Shown piece by piece: positions 23,601 to 36,900 of a DNA stretch of 64,000 bases. A program made the position numbers and the translations under genes. A model generated the notes under the pieces. The model was not told the origin of the DNA, made no database searches, and was given only the letters and a program-made list of their open reading frames with translations. The DNA lies in the NCBI RefSeq assembly GCF_040054535.1, contig NC_090795.1:4625501-4689500 (forward strand), written 5' to 3'. Position 1 is the stretch's first letter. Each line of letters opens with the position of its first letter. The DNA is from Antennarius striatus. Taxonomy: Eukaryota; Chordata; Actinopteri; Lophiiformes; Antennariidae.

Positions 23601-26600
23601 AAGTGTAACATGTGGAGGGTTTATAGTCGAGCCCTAACATAAATGCAAACGTGGATGCACAAAAGAAGCCAAGTGAGCAAAGTTTCTTTGTGCCAAGGCA
23701 TTGCTCAACACAAGTGGGGTCTATTAAACCAAGCATGTGTCTTCAATAAACCTTGCCTCCTTTAACTGGATCGTGGTTAAATGAAAAATTTGACTTCCTC
23801 TTGCTCACACACTCAAACACACTCCAGCGTTGCAGCTTCTCCAATTACCCCATGATGCACAAATTGGTTCCAGTCCAAGAAATGATCTAAACGTTTTGGA
23901 AAATATTACAGCTATTGATTGTCTTGGGCTACTACTGCTGAATCTTTACCGGATAATGAAAGAGATCATTTTATTTGGCAGATGTTCACTCCACCTCGCA
24001 GAAAGTGCAGTAAAGACAGGTCAGTGGTGCACTAAACCCCTGAGGGGCCAAGATTCTGCCTCACCTGGTGCACACCAGCCCTCGCCTTCACTGGGCCAGA
24101 GGGCTTTGACTCCCCCTCTGACTCGTGCACATGTTAGATTTCTCATTTGTGTTTAAAGATGACCCTGATGGGTTGTAAACAAGACACCAAACTGAGCCTT
24201 AAACCCATGAACGATATCATTTACTCCTTGGAAGTTCATTAAAGAAGGAGAGCACACTATTCATTGTTTCTCAAATTACATCCTGTCACTTTAAATCACT
24301 GCATCATGGGAAAAAATTAATCATTCCCACTTTAAGGCAATAAAACCACCTACTTTATTTGTGTTACAATGCCTTCAACCTACTTGTCTTCCCAGGATTG
24401 GTGTTTGAAGACTCCTGGAGGTCCCCGGCTAGATGAGTGATGACATTCTGGAGGTTGTGACATGTTCCATTCAGTCCTCCAATCTCTCTAGAATGAGCGT
24501 TAACTGTACCATTCAGCTGGTTGACACATGTCCATAAACTGGTGACTTGTTTGTTCAGGCCGTCTTCAATCGTCTGGATGCTACTGGTAATGGGATCCAG
24601 CTTCCCACACAAACTCTCCACAATGACAATGCGGCTGTTCATCCGAGCAACCTCCTTCCCAACGTCTTCCGTTTGCTGCCTGCAGCGGTCGGCCTCGGCT
24701 TTCACCTCCCCGTCCAGCTCTTCCAGTTTGTTGCTAAACTTACGATCGTGACTCTTGTGGAGCTCCAGAATGTCCCTCATCTCCTGCCCGGCCACTGCTT
24801 TCACCAGATCCCGGCTGGAGTTCAGACTGTGGAACATCTGAGACTGCTGGTGGGCTGCATTCGATAGCGAGTCCTCCATCTTTCCAAAACGCCCTTGCAG
24901 ATGCCTCAGCTCCCCGTTTACATCATCAATGCCAGTGCTACAATCCACAAGTTGCTCCTTCATGGCTCCAAGTTCATTCATCTGGGTTTTTAGACTCGTC
25001 TCGATTGTGTCTACAGCAGTTCTGCAGTTCTGGATGTCTCGTTGAACATTTTCCACAAAAGTCAAATTGGTCTTGCAGAGCTGGTCCAACACGTCAAATC
25101 GAACCTCAAGAATTTGAACAGAACCCTTTAAAGAATGAATGTCTCTATTTAGTGCATTTGGACTTTCAGGTTTGTCACTTATTGGGAAGTTGGTGTTCGT
25201 ATTTACCAACTGCGTGATGAGTCTGTCCTCCATTGAGACCAGCTTGTCCTCCAGAGTCTCCCTCAAGTCTTTGTTGGCCTCTGCCCATTTAGCTTTCAGC
25301 TTCTCCTCCACAGAGAGGCAACGGGATGCTACAACCATCTCAGACGAATTCAGAAGCACCTCCAGGCTCTCCACACGGGCAAGAACAGCGTCAGATACTT
25401 GGGCATCCACCTTTCCTGGACCCACCAGTTTGGTCTTAAGGTCCTGGATCTCATTGCGGAGGTTGGTTTCCTTTAAGTCTAGGAGCTCAGCCAGGCTGAA
25501 GTAGTTATCTTCTTGTCCCTCGCACTGCTCCCGAAGTGACAGCACTTTATAATCGCAAGAATTCTTCAAGTCTGCCATCTTGATATCCATGCCCTCCATT
25601 AACTCCTCTCTCAGGGCATGGATCTTCTCATCCACGTAGACGCGGAGGTCTTCATTACCAGCTGAGGGGGTGGGAGGAGGCGTGTACAGCTGGTTCTGGT
25701 TCGCCTCCATTAACAGATGAATTTGCCCATCGTGACGACTGACTCGGCCCAGCAGGTCATTCAAAGTGTTGCTCTTGGACTCCAGATCATCTGCAACCTG
25801 GCTGATCTTGTTCATCACGTCGTCCATTGGCGTTCCCTCATATCCAAAAGAGAAGTCCTGGACCTGAACTGTCTGGGTCTCTGCGCTTCTCGCGCTGACG
25901 GGCTGTCTGATGTTACTCAGCAGCGTGGCGATCATTTTGCTGGCATCATCCTGGAATTCCAGTCTCAGATTGGAGGACATGTCTGTCATTTTTGCCTGCA
26001 TGTCAAGGACCATCTGGGACAGTCGCTGCACCTCCTCTTCCAAATGGACATTTTGACTTCCTCCATGACCTCCCAGTGGCTTGTGACCTGTCTGACCTCC
26101 AAATTGACCCTCCCCAGCCCAAGGGTGTTTCCTCCAGCTATCCGTTTCCCGTACTGGAGCTGCAGCAAGAACGGAGAGAAGGTTAGGAGACATGTTTTTT
26201 TTCAAATGTATTTTCAGATTTCCTCAGATGATCCTAATTTTACCTTGTCGGGCTGGAATCTCTACAGAGGTAGAAGGAACGTTGGGCAAACGCTCTACTT
26301 GCAGCAGCTTTATGTCTTTCACCTCCATGCAGTCAAGGCCCTGATACCCCGGACAGCACCTCCACTCCAGCTCCGTTACAGGCTTGTATGCAATCTTATA
26401 AATGGGCCTGAAGTGGGTCTGATATCTGGAAGCAATAATACATAGATATGACTATGTTCTGTCCTCTCATGATTCACATTTATCATTAAATATCAGCTGC
26501 AGTTGATAGTATAATAGATAGGATTCTGCTTATACGATCGCAAGACTTACATAAACTTGGATGACAAAATGTTTGTTGACAACTGAGAATAAACAAAGAT

Positions 26601-27892
26601 TTTCCAGCATACATTTGGACCCAACTGACCCGTCATCCAAGCAATGATCTCTCTTGTTTGTAAAAATAATTCAAAACACAGAGTCAGTCCATGTTTGTCA
26701 TTCACGAGGATTCAACACAGCTGCCTGAATAATCAGATCTCTTGGATTTAAAGTCATGCTTGTTTTCATTTTGAATTGCTGATTTAAGAGACATTTATTT
26801 AAACAGATGAAAGTAAGGGGGGGGGGGCTAATCCTGAAATATTTATGCATAGTCTGGTGTATCGCAGGTTCCAGTTTCTGAGTCAGGAATCAGAACTTTT
26901 TTTTTGGAAACGTTCCTGATACGTTCAACCAGCTGTAATCCTGAAGTAGAACTCACTCCCCTGATTTATCTAACTCACTTATAAGCACAAGGCTGAGAAC
27001 TGATGCCATGTGCTAGGCTCTCCACAGAACCCGCAGCTCTGACTGAACGATGGGCACCAATCCCACCTGATGACGTCACCTGGAGGATGCGTGAGGAGGA
27101 GGAGGAGGAGGAAGAGGAGGATCACTGTTGACACTGATGGTGATGGGGAACACTAATTATTGTGCGTAATGTTGAGTCACCTGAGAAATTAATCTGTTTA
27201 CATCTTTAACAGTTTTTGTTATGTTTCATAATCTCTGATTTAATGAAAGTAAAAATTAAACGTTATTAAAACAAAAGAAACAGGCAGATTAGTCGCGTAC
27301 CAATGCACAAGAGGTCGCTTTAAAACTGGTAGGGAACGGAAGTTTTAATTCTAAGAGTTTTCTGTCTTGCTTTGATGACAAGAACTGGAACAATTTGAAA
27401 CCCCGTTACATCAGCAGGTAATTATAGCAACGGCTACGCCATATTTTTTAAAAATACAGACAAAAGCAGGGAACAATGGTTCTCCACCCAGTTTCCTGGA
27501 CTTCTGGGAACTTACATCACTTGCTGCGCACAGTTTGGAAACTCTGGAGGACACGGCAGAACCTCCGGCTGCACGAAACTCTCCGTGCCTCCCACGACGG
27601 CGCAGCTCACGTTCTTGCGCACAACGTAGGCGCACCAGTTTCTGTAGGACATCACACACGGAGAAAGATGTGGCGCACTGTGGGATTGTTTCCGCAACGA
27701 TTGTTGAAACAAAAACGCATACATTAACACGCAAACGCGAAATGAATTGCAGACATCGATTACTCACTTATTTCTCTGGCGCGTTTCGGCACCAGAATAC
27801 GCGCTGCCCTGGAACACGTTAAATTGGAATGGTGATCCGCTGATGAAAGGCAAAGTTATCAGGAGGTGAAAGACAGACAATCCACGCGTCAT
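20003..27892 (-). CDS. emilin2: EMILIN-2, secreted elastic-fibre-associated glycoprotein
   Basis: EMILINs are extracellular matrix glycoproteins with an N-terminal EMI domain, a long coiled-coil and a trimeric C1q-like head. The nine exons in transcript order are 27892-27768, 27641-27516, 26425-26244, 26159-24384, 21211-20999, 20927-20871, 20795-20745, 20668-20552 and 20334-20003. They total 2979 nt, or 992 residues. The start codon at 27892-27890 opens a signal peptide ([13 protein letters not shown]). The EMI domain covers about residues 40-117 and has its seven cysteines (NWC, VSC, LPC, NC, RCC, DC). The large exon encodes about 590 residues of heptad-like coiled-coil with N-glycosylation sequons. 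Proline-rich linker exons follow, with only a vestige of collagen (GFAGAPG). The C1q domain covers about 845-990. The human protein I recall is slightly longer. Emilin2, not emilin1 or emilin3, is inferred from synteny with lpin2 and smchd1. Confidence 0.92.
21212..24383 (-). other. emilin2: emilin2 intron 4
   Basis: This 3.2 kb intron has no supported exon. It holds plus-strand G-runs at 21414-21431, about 21620-21630 and 21730-21739. The part from about 22400 to 24300 is non-repetitive with balanced composition and could hold regulatory elements, but I recognise none. Confidence 0.45.
24384..26159 (-). CDS. emilin2: emilin2 large coiled-coil exon
   Basis: This single 1776-nt exon is read on the minus strand from the acceptor TTGCTGCAG (26160) to the donor ACAA-GTAGGT (24384/24383). 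It encodes about residues 145-736, dominated by heptad-like leucine patterns such as [19 protein letters not shown]. Several NxS/T sequons (LNSSE, NLTF, LNGT) fit a secreted glycoprotein. If the donor were skipped, the frame would end five codons later at TAA 24366-24364, giving a form without C1q. Confidence 0.92.
26426..27515 (-). other. emilin2 intron 2 with GGA repeat
   Basis: No exon was seen. A purine-rich GGA/GAA microsatellite lies at about 27092-27121 and a ten-base G-run at about 26818-26827. Confidence 0.5.
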
Positions 27893-28449
27893 TGTCAAAC
27901 GGTCTGATTTATCCTCGAAGGACGCAGTGAAGACTCAGGGATCAGACCGAGCACCGAGGGTCGCTCCCTCTCTCTGTTACGCACACCCAAACAAGATCCT
28001 TCCAGTTGCGGGACTGTACGTGACGTTCAGGAACCCCCTCCAATACCGACAGATGCATTTTCGAAGTTTACCAGACTCCCTCCACCCCCACACCCCACAC
28101 ACACACAATTCACATCTTTGTCTCTCAGCCAAAACACAATTCAAATGTCTCGATAATTTCTGGAGCCTTTAATTTGGATAATTATAGTTGGGGTTTTTTT
28201 TTAATCCGTGCGTAAAACTCCGCGCCTGTCAACTTCTGACAGCTAAGATCCAACTTTTTCCTTAGTTCATTCTTTTTATTTTTAAGACATGAAGACAAAA
28301 ACAAATAAATCTTGCTCATGATATATTCTTCATACATTACTGAAAAGGCACTCAAGAGTACTGTGCATTCAAAAAATATAAAAGGAAATATCTTCAATAA
28401 AAAAAACATTCATGGGATATAATACAAATAAAAGATTGTCATCAAATGA
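27893..28449 (-). promoter_or_regulatory. emilin2 upstream region and smchd1 3' end
   Basis: Two tandem minus-strand genes are separated by 557 bases. The smchd1 3' UTR (28449 downward) has a minus-strand AATAAA at 28280-28275. The emilin2 promoter must lie in roughly 27893-28260. I see no clear TATA box; a short CA run is at 28094-28107. Confidence 0.45.
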
Positions 28450-30947
28450 TCACACATGGGAAGTTTGTTTTGGCCTTTTTGCAGCGACATCTGATGGCTC
28501 ACTGGCGACAGGACCCCTTTTCCGTGTTCTTACCATGATTGACTCTAGAAACAGGACAGAGACGTATCAGAAATCGAGACTGAAAGAACACAAAGAAAAA
28601 AGCTTTCTGCTTGTGAGGCAACAACCATACCAATCTGCTTCTCAATCTCCTCCAACTGTTTCTCCTTTTTCTTCAGTTCTTGTTGATTTTTTATCACTTC
28701 CTCTGAGTTCTTGGCCTGGGAAAGTTCATCACGTGCCTTTGAAATCTTTTGGAGGGTTAAGGAGTATTGAGTGAGCATGTCTGAAAAAAAGAATCACAGA
28801 CATAAGCGACACGCTAGCCCAATCTGACAGAGCATGTCCACAAAACTATATTCTGACTCTGAGATACATCACCTATTTGTTCCTTTAAAACAAAGTAACG
28901 CTCAGGATGGGGGGCACCAAAAACTTTCAACTTGCTAATTGGCGGAGCTCTGTTTTGTAGTCCTCCAAACTTTCCTTTGGCAGAGATCCTGTCCCCCTGC
29001 CTGGTCAGGAGTGTGGAACATGGTATGCCATTTCGCACTACCTTTAAGCAAGAGCATATTTAGAGGAAAGACAGCCACTGGCTTTTTAATATGTGGTACA
29101 GATCCAGCCGCAAGCATCACTCACCTCCCTTCTGTACCGGTTTCCAGAGTCCAGGTCATCAATCAGGATGGTGTCTCCCAGAAGGTTTTTAAACACTGCA
29201 ACGGAAGAGGAATGATTTCAGGACAAAAAGGTCATTTCAAATGGATGCAAACTGAGAGAAGAACCCGATCCACTTCTGGGTGGTTTGATCCCAGGTGGAA
29301 GCATTCACCCAACACTCAAGAGGAGTAGCAGCAGGGGCGCAAGGGAAACACCCCAACATTAGCTCACCGATTTTACAGCTCTCTTTGTCTTGGAGGTAAA
29401 TCAGCAGGTCTCTGGCAAAGACGGGGTTCCCAGGGGGTTCAAAGAGCACGCGGCCGTTTCGTATGTGAGGCAGAGGTCTGTAAACAATTCACATCTTAGA
29501 ACAGAGACACTGCAGACAATATGGGACATTTCTAAAGGGCTGTGGTCTGAAAGATTTAGCTCCTTAGTGAAAACTCATGTCATGTCGAAATTGTGTATTT
29601 TCAACACTTTTTCAGCTTTTGTAGAGGCATGAAACGGTTGTGATTACAAATTGTTTTTAAAAAATGCATGAACTTACACACAGAAAAAAAGTATTGACAT
29701 TTCTCATCTTATGTTCCTCAAAGAGGAGGTGCTCTTTCTTAGTTTCCTTTTTTTTAACCATCCAAGTTTCAAAGCATGAATTAGCAAGCATGAAAAATGT
29801 CCTTTGCGCTGATATAACTCAGCCAATGAAATCAGGACTTTACTGGAACTGCCCTTGTTGCTTAGTAGTTAAACAGCTGGAAAGGGGGGGGCGCAAGATC
29901 TTTAAATTGCTGTTATTGGAAGGCTCGTGGCAGGAGAAGGCTTAAAAAGCAAAGACTATAATCAAGGAGAGACAAGAATCTCACCTGCTCAGGCTGCTAG
30001 AACAATACTTTAAATTAAACTCACACATTAAACTCTTTGGAAATTATTTTTTTAAAAATCATCACTGGCACAGAACGTACCTGTTTGGGTGCACAAACAC
30101 AGTGTCCAGCGGCATGACCTGCTGTCTGCCCTGGGTGGCATCGTAGATCCTCTGTGCTGCGCTCAATGTTTTGGTGATGACACAATCCATGTCGCCACTG
30201 ATGACCCAGGAGATGACCCTCGCAACATCGTCATCCTGCACAAGCGCCAGGTGGCCAACCTGAATTCAAACGTGGAATTAAATCTGTCCTCCGTCGGTGG
30301 TTGGACATATATCTGAATGGATATTAACATTTCCTGAAAGCACACTTTTTTAAAAACTCTTAAAAAAGTATTTTTTTCTATGATATTACCATTCCCAAAA
30401 CATCCTGCTGTCCCCTAAAGGTATCCCGGATGGAGCAAACTCTTCTAGGGGTTTTCAGGATCTGGTCGACTTCAGCAGTGCATTTTTGTATAAGTCCCTT
30501 TATAACTGGTATCTATTAAAAACAAAAAATTTAAATCAATAAAACACACCTGAGATATCCAAACCAATACATAAAAATTTGAATGTTTATTAAATTTTAT
30601 GTGTACGTCTTACAGTTGCAGATGGTGATATATCCACATTCTTTATGTTCAAAGCCGTTCTCTGTTCATTCTCTTTACTGCATGCATCCCTGTGTTGGTC
30701 TAGTATGAAAGAAATGCTTGTTGTTAAAGACAAATTATAAAATATTCTAAATTAAGAGACATAAAACTAAGGCAGATGATTTTCTGGAAGTGAAATGTGC
30801 AGAGAACTAACAAAAAACAAACATTACTGGTCAGCAGTTGAATGAGTTGATTCTGTGTATTCAAGTTGTCTTTATATGCATTGATAGTCGTTGTGAGTTC
30901 ATTTTTCTTTTTGGTTAGCTCTGACATTTTCCGCTGTTTCTCCACAT
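28450..30947 (-). CDS. smchd1: smchd1 hinge and C-terminal exons 39-47
   Basis: Exon limits are 30947-30828, 30699-30614, 30512-30390, 30259-30081, 29477-29368, 29195-29125, 29041-28873, 28780-28631 and 28544-28450. A coiled-coil leads into the SMC hinge, which mediates dimerisation and nucleic-acid binding in the family. Typical hinge text is [36 protein letters not shown] and [17 protein letters not shown] (here [14 protein letters not shown]). A second coiled-coil rich in Lys/Glu and a short basic tail follow. A polyadenylation signal lies at 28280-28275 on the minus strand. Confidence 0.93.
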
Positions 30948-33900
30948 CTAAAAATGGGAAAGATGAATGAAAATACACTTTAAAAACGTTGACTTACACA
31001 ATTTAGGTAAAAAATCCTAGCAGTGTGATCACATTCTCTGGAGCAGAACGGCGTTAATGATTAAAGTCTTGTTCACAATACCATTGTAAAAATGGAAGAG
31101 GAGCTGAAACGGAGCCAGAGGTGTGGAAACATTCGACACTTCAGGCGTGAAGATCAGGATGTATGAACTTCCATCCTTACCAGGACTGTTGTCCATGACA
31201 GCTAGCCGCTGTGCAGGATGAACATACAGGCGTTGCATGCATGATGTGCTTCACCGAAGCCTGACATGTTACAACAAGAGTGCATCACAATAAAAAGTCG
31301 CTCACTGTGATGTGGACCTTTCCTTCTTCCAGTCCAAATTGAAAGCTGTTGAATTGTCCTTCAAACACAGGGAGTTCTTTGTTGTCGTCTTCGCTGGTGT
31401 TCTTTATAGAGACCGTCACTTTTCCATGTAGGTTCTGTCCCGCTGGGTTTCCGAACGAATCCTGAAGAATGTCAGATGAAAAACACCCAAATTAAACAAC
31501 TGGAAGTCTCATACTCCCTGGAACACTTGGGCTGTTTCTGAATGCAAACGCTGTCTGAGACGCTCACCATTATCCTCAGAGTCATATTTTTCACCAGGGT
31601 ACGGCTGCTGATGTCGTTACTGTAGGAGATGACTGGGGCTGGTGGCTGAGCATCGGGTCCCAGTTTGACAGGTTCATTGGCCACCACATTCATGGTAATC
31701 TAAGAATCAGTAAACAGACGTTTCTCCCTGTGAGTCAAGGACAATTAGAACCTATGACGCCTCAGTGAACTACCACCATCCAGGAGGACACAAAGACTAT
31801 TTATCTCAGTGCAACAAGTGTGTGTGTCTGGAATTAACATTTTAAGGTATTTTCAGGTTCCTATTTTTTGGGCTCAACCAACCTGATCACTAGACAAGAC
31901 TTTTGTTTTGTCTATACGCAGAGAGAACATGATGGTGTACTTTCCAGCGTATTCTGGGATCTCTTTATCTCTGCAGTGAAAGAAACCAAAGTTAGCCCTT
32001 TTTATCAACTTGGATAGAAGACTTCAAAATAAGACCATTTCCCACTTTTGGGAAGATATCTATGTAGGTATCCTGTAACTACTCAGGGGGAAAAGATCCA
32101 AAAGTATTTTACCTGAAGTGAAAGCAGTCATTTTTTTCATTCTCCATGGGTTCACTACATTTAAGCTCGGTGGCCTAGAAGACAAAAGCAGAACTCAGTA
32201 GATATGGTAATAAAAGTCACTCAGATGTAAATAAGTCACTCACTGATGGTGGTGTAGTCGCTGCTGCTGTTCCTTGCCACAGGAACATGGATGCATCAGC
32301 CGGGTTGAAAGTCGTCATCGGGCTTCCTTCTTCTGAGATCACACTCACAGAAAACACTGAACACACACACATAACGGAGCACTCATCTGTTTTTTCTGTG
32401 ATTGTATAAACGTAAAAATATCATCCATTCAAATCAAATGTGAGTCACATATCTAGATCCGATACGTATGTGATTCAGATCAATACGACATGGATAGGAA
32501 GAGTTTTTTTGTTTGCATCACAATTTTCACAGAAGGAAAAAAAAACTGATATCAAACCTGGGAATTTTCCTCCAGCGAGCAATTTTTTGTGTGTGTTGTA
32601 CTCCACTGACAGGCGGACAGGTTTGTTGGGATCAGGAAGGACAATGAGATTCACGGATGGCCCAGGAATATGTGCAGTGTTGAAGGTTCCTCTGAATTTC
32701 AGCTGATAGCACCCCCTAGTGGAACAACAGGATAAAAACACTGCAACTGGTGACTGGACATGCTGGGATTGTGGATTTCCGATTGCGTGTTTTGACTTTT
32801 TTTGTATTCCAATGAGAAAACAGACGCTTCCGCTCATGCTGTGAAGTAAAGCAGCACTCACTCTAGTCCGCTCACACAATTCACAGTGAAAGATGCTTTT
32901 CCTTCTGAATCCACGGATTGTGAAGTAACAGATTTCGTTACCTGAAACAAGAAGTTTTCCCTGCTTTATTATCCTTAGATTATTATTTACAACTCAGTGT
33001 CAGTGAAAAGAGAAAGAATGGTAATGTTAGAAGTCAAACCTTTAAAGGTGAAAACATTAAATCCACCACAACCCGGTGGTCTGGAGAAGGGTTTCCCCAC
33101 TTGTCGCACAGTTGGACGAGAAAAGGTGTGGCGATGCCGCTGTCGTTGAACACCCGTAAAGGCTTGTAGATAAGAAACAAAACAGGTTTAGATGATAGAA
33201 ACGTGAGCTTAGATTATCTAAATTAGGTTTCTGGTTTGCAAATATGTAGTCAAGTAAAAAGGAAGTAAAAATTGTGTCTAACGTTTTCTGGCTCGCTGAG
33301 AAGTTTAAGATGCGCGGGAACTCCAGCCATCACTTTGATTACGACTCGCTTCTCGAAATTCTTGTATTTGAAGCTCAAGTCTCTGGAGCCAGGAGTCCCA
33401 GTGTTAAACTGGATCCCAGTTATGTGAAAAGAACTGCTGCTATCCTGATGTTGACATAGAGAGGGAGCAAGGAGTCAATCCGAACAGTTAAGAAGCATCC
33501 AAATCTTTTTCTCACAAGCTAACACAAATACTTTCAAGTAAAATTATTGTATTCAAAATATTACTCAAGTGAAAGTTCTTTATTTACTTAAGTGTTTTTT
33601 AGCAGTCACAACAGAGGAGTGGACACACAACTAGATGCGTAACACACTAAGCATTCCACATTTAAACATCTGATTATAATTATGGCATGCTACATAAAAT
33701 CCAGCATAACAAAGGTTTTACAAAACTGAGTTTGTCAGTGAAATATTGTGTGCCTCTTTTCCCACCTGCCAAATAAAGGAAACAGCCGAATTGTCGAGGC
33801 CTTCGGCTTCTATTCTTATCTGTTCGACACAGGCGGGGTTAAGCACCTTGGTGTCATTGCCATATCGGTCGGTAACCTTCAATTCTGTGTGGGAAAAAAA

Positions 33901-36900
33901 ATCTTGAGTCATCTATAGTTCAACAATGTTAGAAATAAATTTTTATGAGTCATTAATAACTCACTGATGATTCCAGGCAGCTTTTCACCAAGTTTCACAG
34001 AAGTTTTGGGAATAGTTACTTTTATCACTGAAGGTTCATCTGGACAAGGCCTAGAAAAATAGATTAAAAAAAGATACAAGTCTGGATATTGAAAGAACAG
34101 TTCAACATTTTTGACAAATGCACTACAAACTTTCCCAGAGCTAGAAAACTTTCCCTTTTTTTTATTTTGTCTGGAGGCAGTTATCTCTTGGAAAGAAAGT
34201 GAATGAGAACATTTCCTGAACCATCCCTATCAAGCTTGTAAAAAACTGCAGGAATTTGTAACCGTTTTGTAGCTTACACAATGTGAAAGGAGACAGACAC
34301 GCTCTGATCCTGGTAGGACACCTGGTAGAAGCGCTTGTCGTGCACCCGTGTGGGGACCTGCAAATCAGGCAGCTTTCCCTTGACCAGATTATCCACATCT
34401 ACCTCTGCTTTCCAATTGACCTTAAACAAAACCAGAGCGAACAAATGAAGTTATTTATAAGCTGGCAGGAGAGCAAAAAATGTAAAATCTGTTTGACATC
34501 TGCATAATATCTGCACAATATAAAAAAACAAAAACAACAATATGACGTAGTACAGTCAGACACACCTTGATCTTGGAGGCGATATCAGGGGTAAGAGGCA
34601 CCTCAAAGCAGCTCTCATCGTACAACCTATAGTACAGGTTCTCCAACAAGCCTCCAGCCAGCCAGTCTATCTTTTCCCCATTCCTCAGTACCAGGTTCCT
34701 GTTGTCATGACTGTAGAGCTCCATCGAGCACACTCTGGTGCTGGGCGACAACAGCAGCTCCTTGGTGACCATGGAAACGTTCTTCTGATTCTTGAGGGAA
34801 AACAGAGTGGGGATGGAAATGTCACGATCGAAAACTTTAATCAGAGATTGTTCTAGAAAACACAAAGCTTCGTTTTGTTTAGTTTTGTACTTACAGGCAT
34901 GTCAAACTGAACTTTGACCTTTTGTGGATTCCCCTTAATTATTTTTACATTCAAAGGCTTCGTCACAAGCTGACCGGCTCCAGTGCTGCTACAGTCAATC
35001 GACAACAGCGGAAACCCTGGAATCTGGAATTCCCGAAAAGGAAAAGCAAGCTAAGGCTAACTAGCACATGCCGATGACTGATGGGGTCGAGTGTGCCCAT
35101 ACCTGGCAGTTAACGTCCTGCTTGGGGTTAGCAGTGATGTTCCCAGCCTCGTCGTGAATTTCAACATTAAAAATGACAGTGTTTCCGTTCTGTATCATTA
35201 TTGGATTGTCGACTGGCATCACATGAAGGGAGTGTGGCTTACCTGAAAGACAAGCAGCTCAGGTGTAAGGTTTTCATTTTTAAGACAGAAAGTGAAGATG
35301 CTAAAGACACGCTATTGGCAAATTAGAACGCAATTTAATGAATTAATTTAACGAATCAATGCTGCCTCACCAGGAAGAAGAACAATGCTGATAGTCTGTG
35401 TGTCATTTTTTATCCCAGGGAAGGTAATGTTCAGCTCGTACGGCTACAGGTAAAAAAAAAACAAGCAGGATGGAAATAAATAACAGGAAACAAAATTTCT
35501 GTCAAATATCAGATTATTTTATTCTGAGAGCTGAGCAGTGATACGGTTTCACATAGATTGATCTAATTTACCACATCATTCATTCATTCATGGGGTTGGA
35601 GATATGGAGAATAAAATAAAAGAATCAGGAAAAACTCCAGTCGTCTGAGAGGAGAGAATGTTTTTTCACCTTGGCATGTTGGTAACTCAGGACTTTCCCT
35701 CTTGCTCTGACATTTCGGATCACTATTGCCACCCCACTGTCGTCCACTTTCTCATAGCTCAGGTCCAGGCCACTGAATGATAAAAATAACTTCTGATTCA
35801 TCAGTTAAATGTCTGGCATTTTGAGATTATCTGACATTAGCAGCAGTTAGCATACATGTCACAAACGAAGCGTCGGCATGAAAGCGAGATGAGGACAATA
35901 TCTTGAATTTGCTGTTGAACTGTTTAATTTTACAGTTGTCGTACGTACCTTAAAATTGATGCACTGCACATAATGTAAATGTAATTACACACTTCGCTTG
36001 ATGATATTAAAGTCAATCAATCCATCTTCCTATCTATATAGCACTTTAAAAAAAGTACACAAAGTGCTTTACACAACAAACAATTCGATAGCCCCTGTCC
36101 CCCCTCCTCCAAACTGAACCCACTTGGACCCACCTGCATTTGAGGACAGGATTGAGATTGGGTGGAGGTACCGCCTGGTTGTCGTATCCATCTGTCATGT
36201 GCAGACTTATGTTGAAAGGCTCCCCTACCTGAGTGGAGCTCACTGCTCGGGGAACAAAACTCTCTGCGCTGCCCGCTGAGAGGGACAACAAGGACACGGC
36301 GTGAAACCAGGGAACCGGCAAAGTATCGTGTTTTCCTCACCTTTGACGGTGAAGTTGAGTTGGTAGCTGGGAAGCTCTCTGCCTCCAAAGACAGTGGCAT
36401 TTCCATCATGTATCACAGTGCTTAGCAACAGAGTGTACTTCCCCAGACAGCTAAGGTTCTCTGTCAGGGATGAGACATGAGAAATATTAATCCATAGAAT
36501 CCAACTAGCCATAGAAACTACTTGTCTTTTTCCTCTCCTTTGCAAAAACCAGGTCAACAATATTTGCCCTGTCACTCTGACCTCGCCAACAGTATGAATG
36601 ATTGAACAAACTGATAAAATGATAATGATGAAACTCAAACAAAGAAATTTTAAAATTATGTTAAACTGAAACAAGAAACTATTATCAGTGTGTTTTATTT
36701 ACAGTGTCAGAAATAAACGATTGAAATGGGAACGTATGAGAAGTTAGCAAAGACGACTCATTCGACTTGTGATAAGATGATTCTGAACAAACCCGTCTTC
36801 GAGATTAATGTGTTTTAAAGCATTTGCAGTCAAAGAAATGTTACACAACAGTAAATATTTCATCATTTTAGTTTTTGATATTTTAGGGGAAGATGAGCCT

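Noticed and set aside
24364-24383. Emilin2 ending at TAA 24366-24364 without a C1q domain
   Set aside because: A good donor (GTAGGT) precedes it and the downstream linker and C1q exons join in frame; read-through would be a minor form at most.
25717-26445. 242-codon plus-strand ORF
   Set aside because: It is antisense to the emilin2 coiled-coil and EMI exons, whose minus-strand reading has clear family motifs.
34791-34856. Upstream acceptor extending smchd1 exon 25 (TTTTCTAG near 34858)
   Set aside because: The nearer acceptor CCCTCAAG at 34790 keeps phase 0 and matches the spacing of the family; the longer form would break the frame from exon 24.
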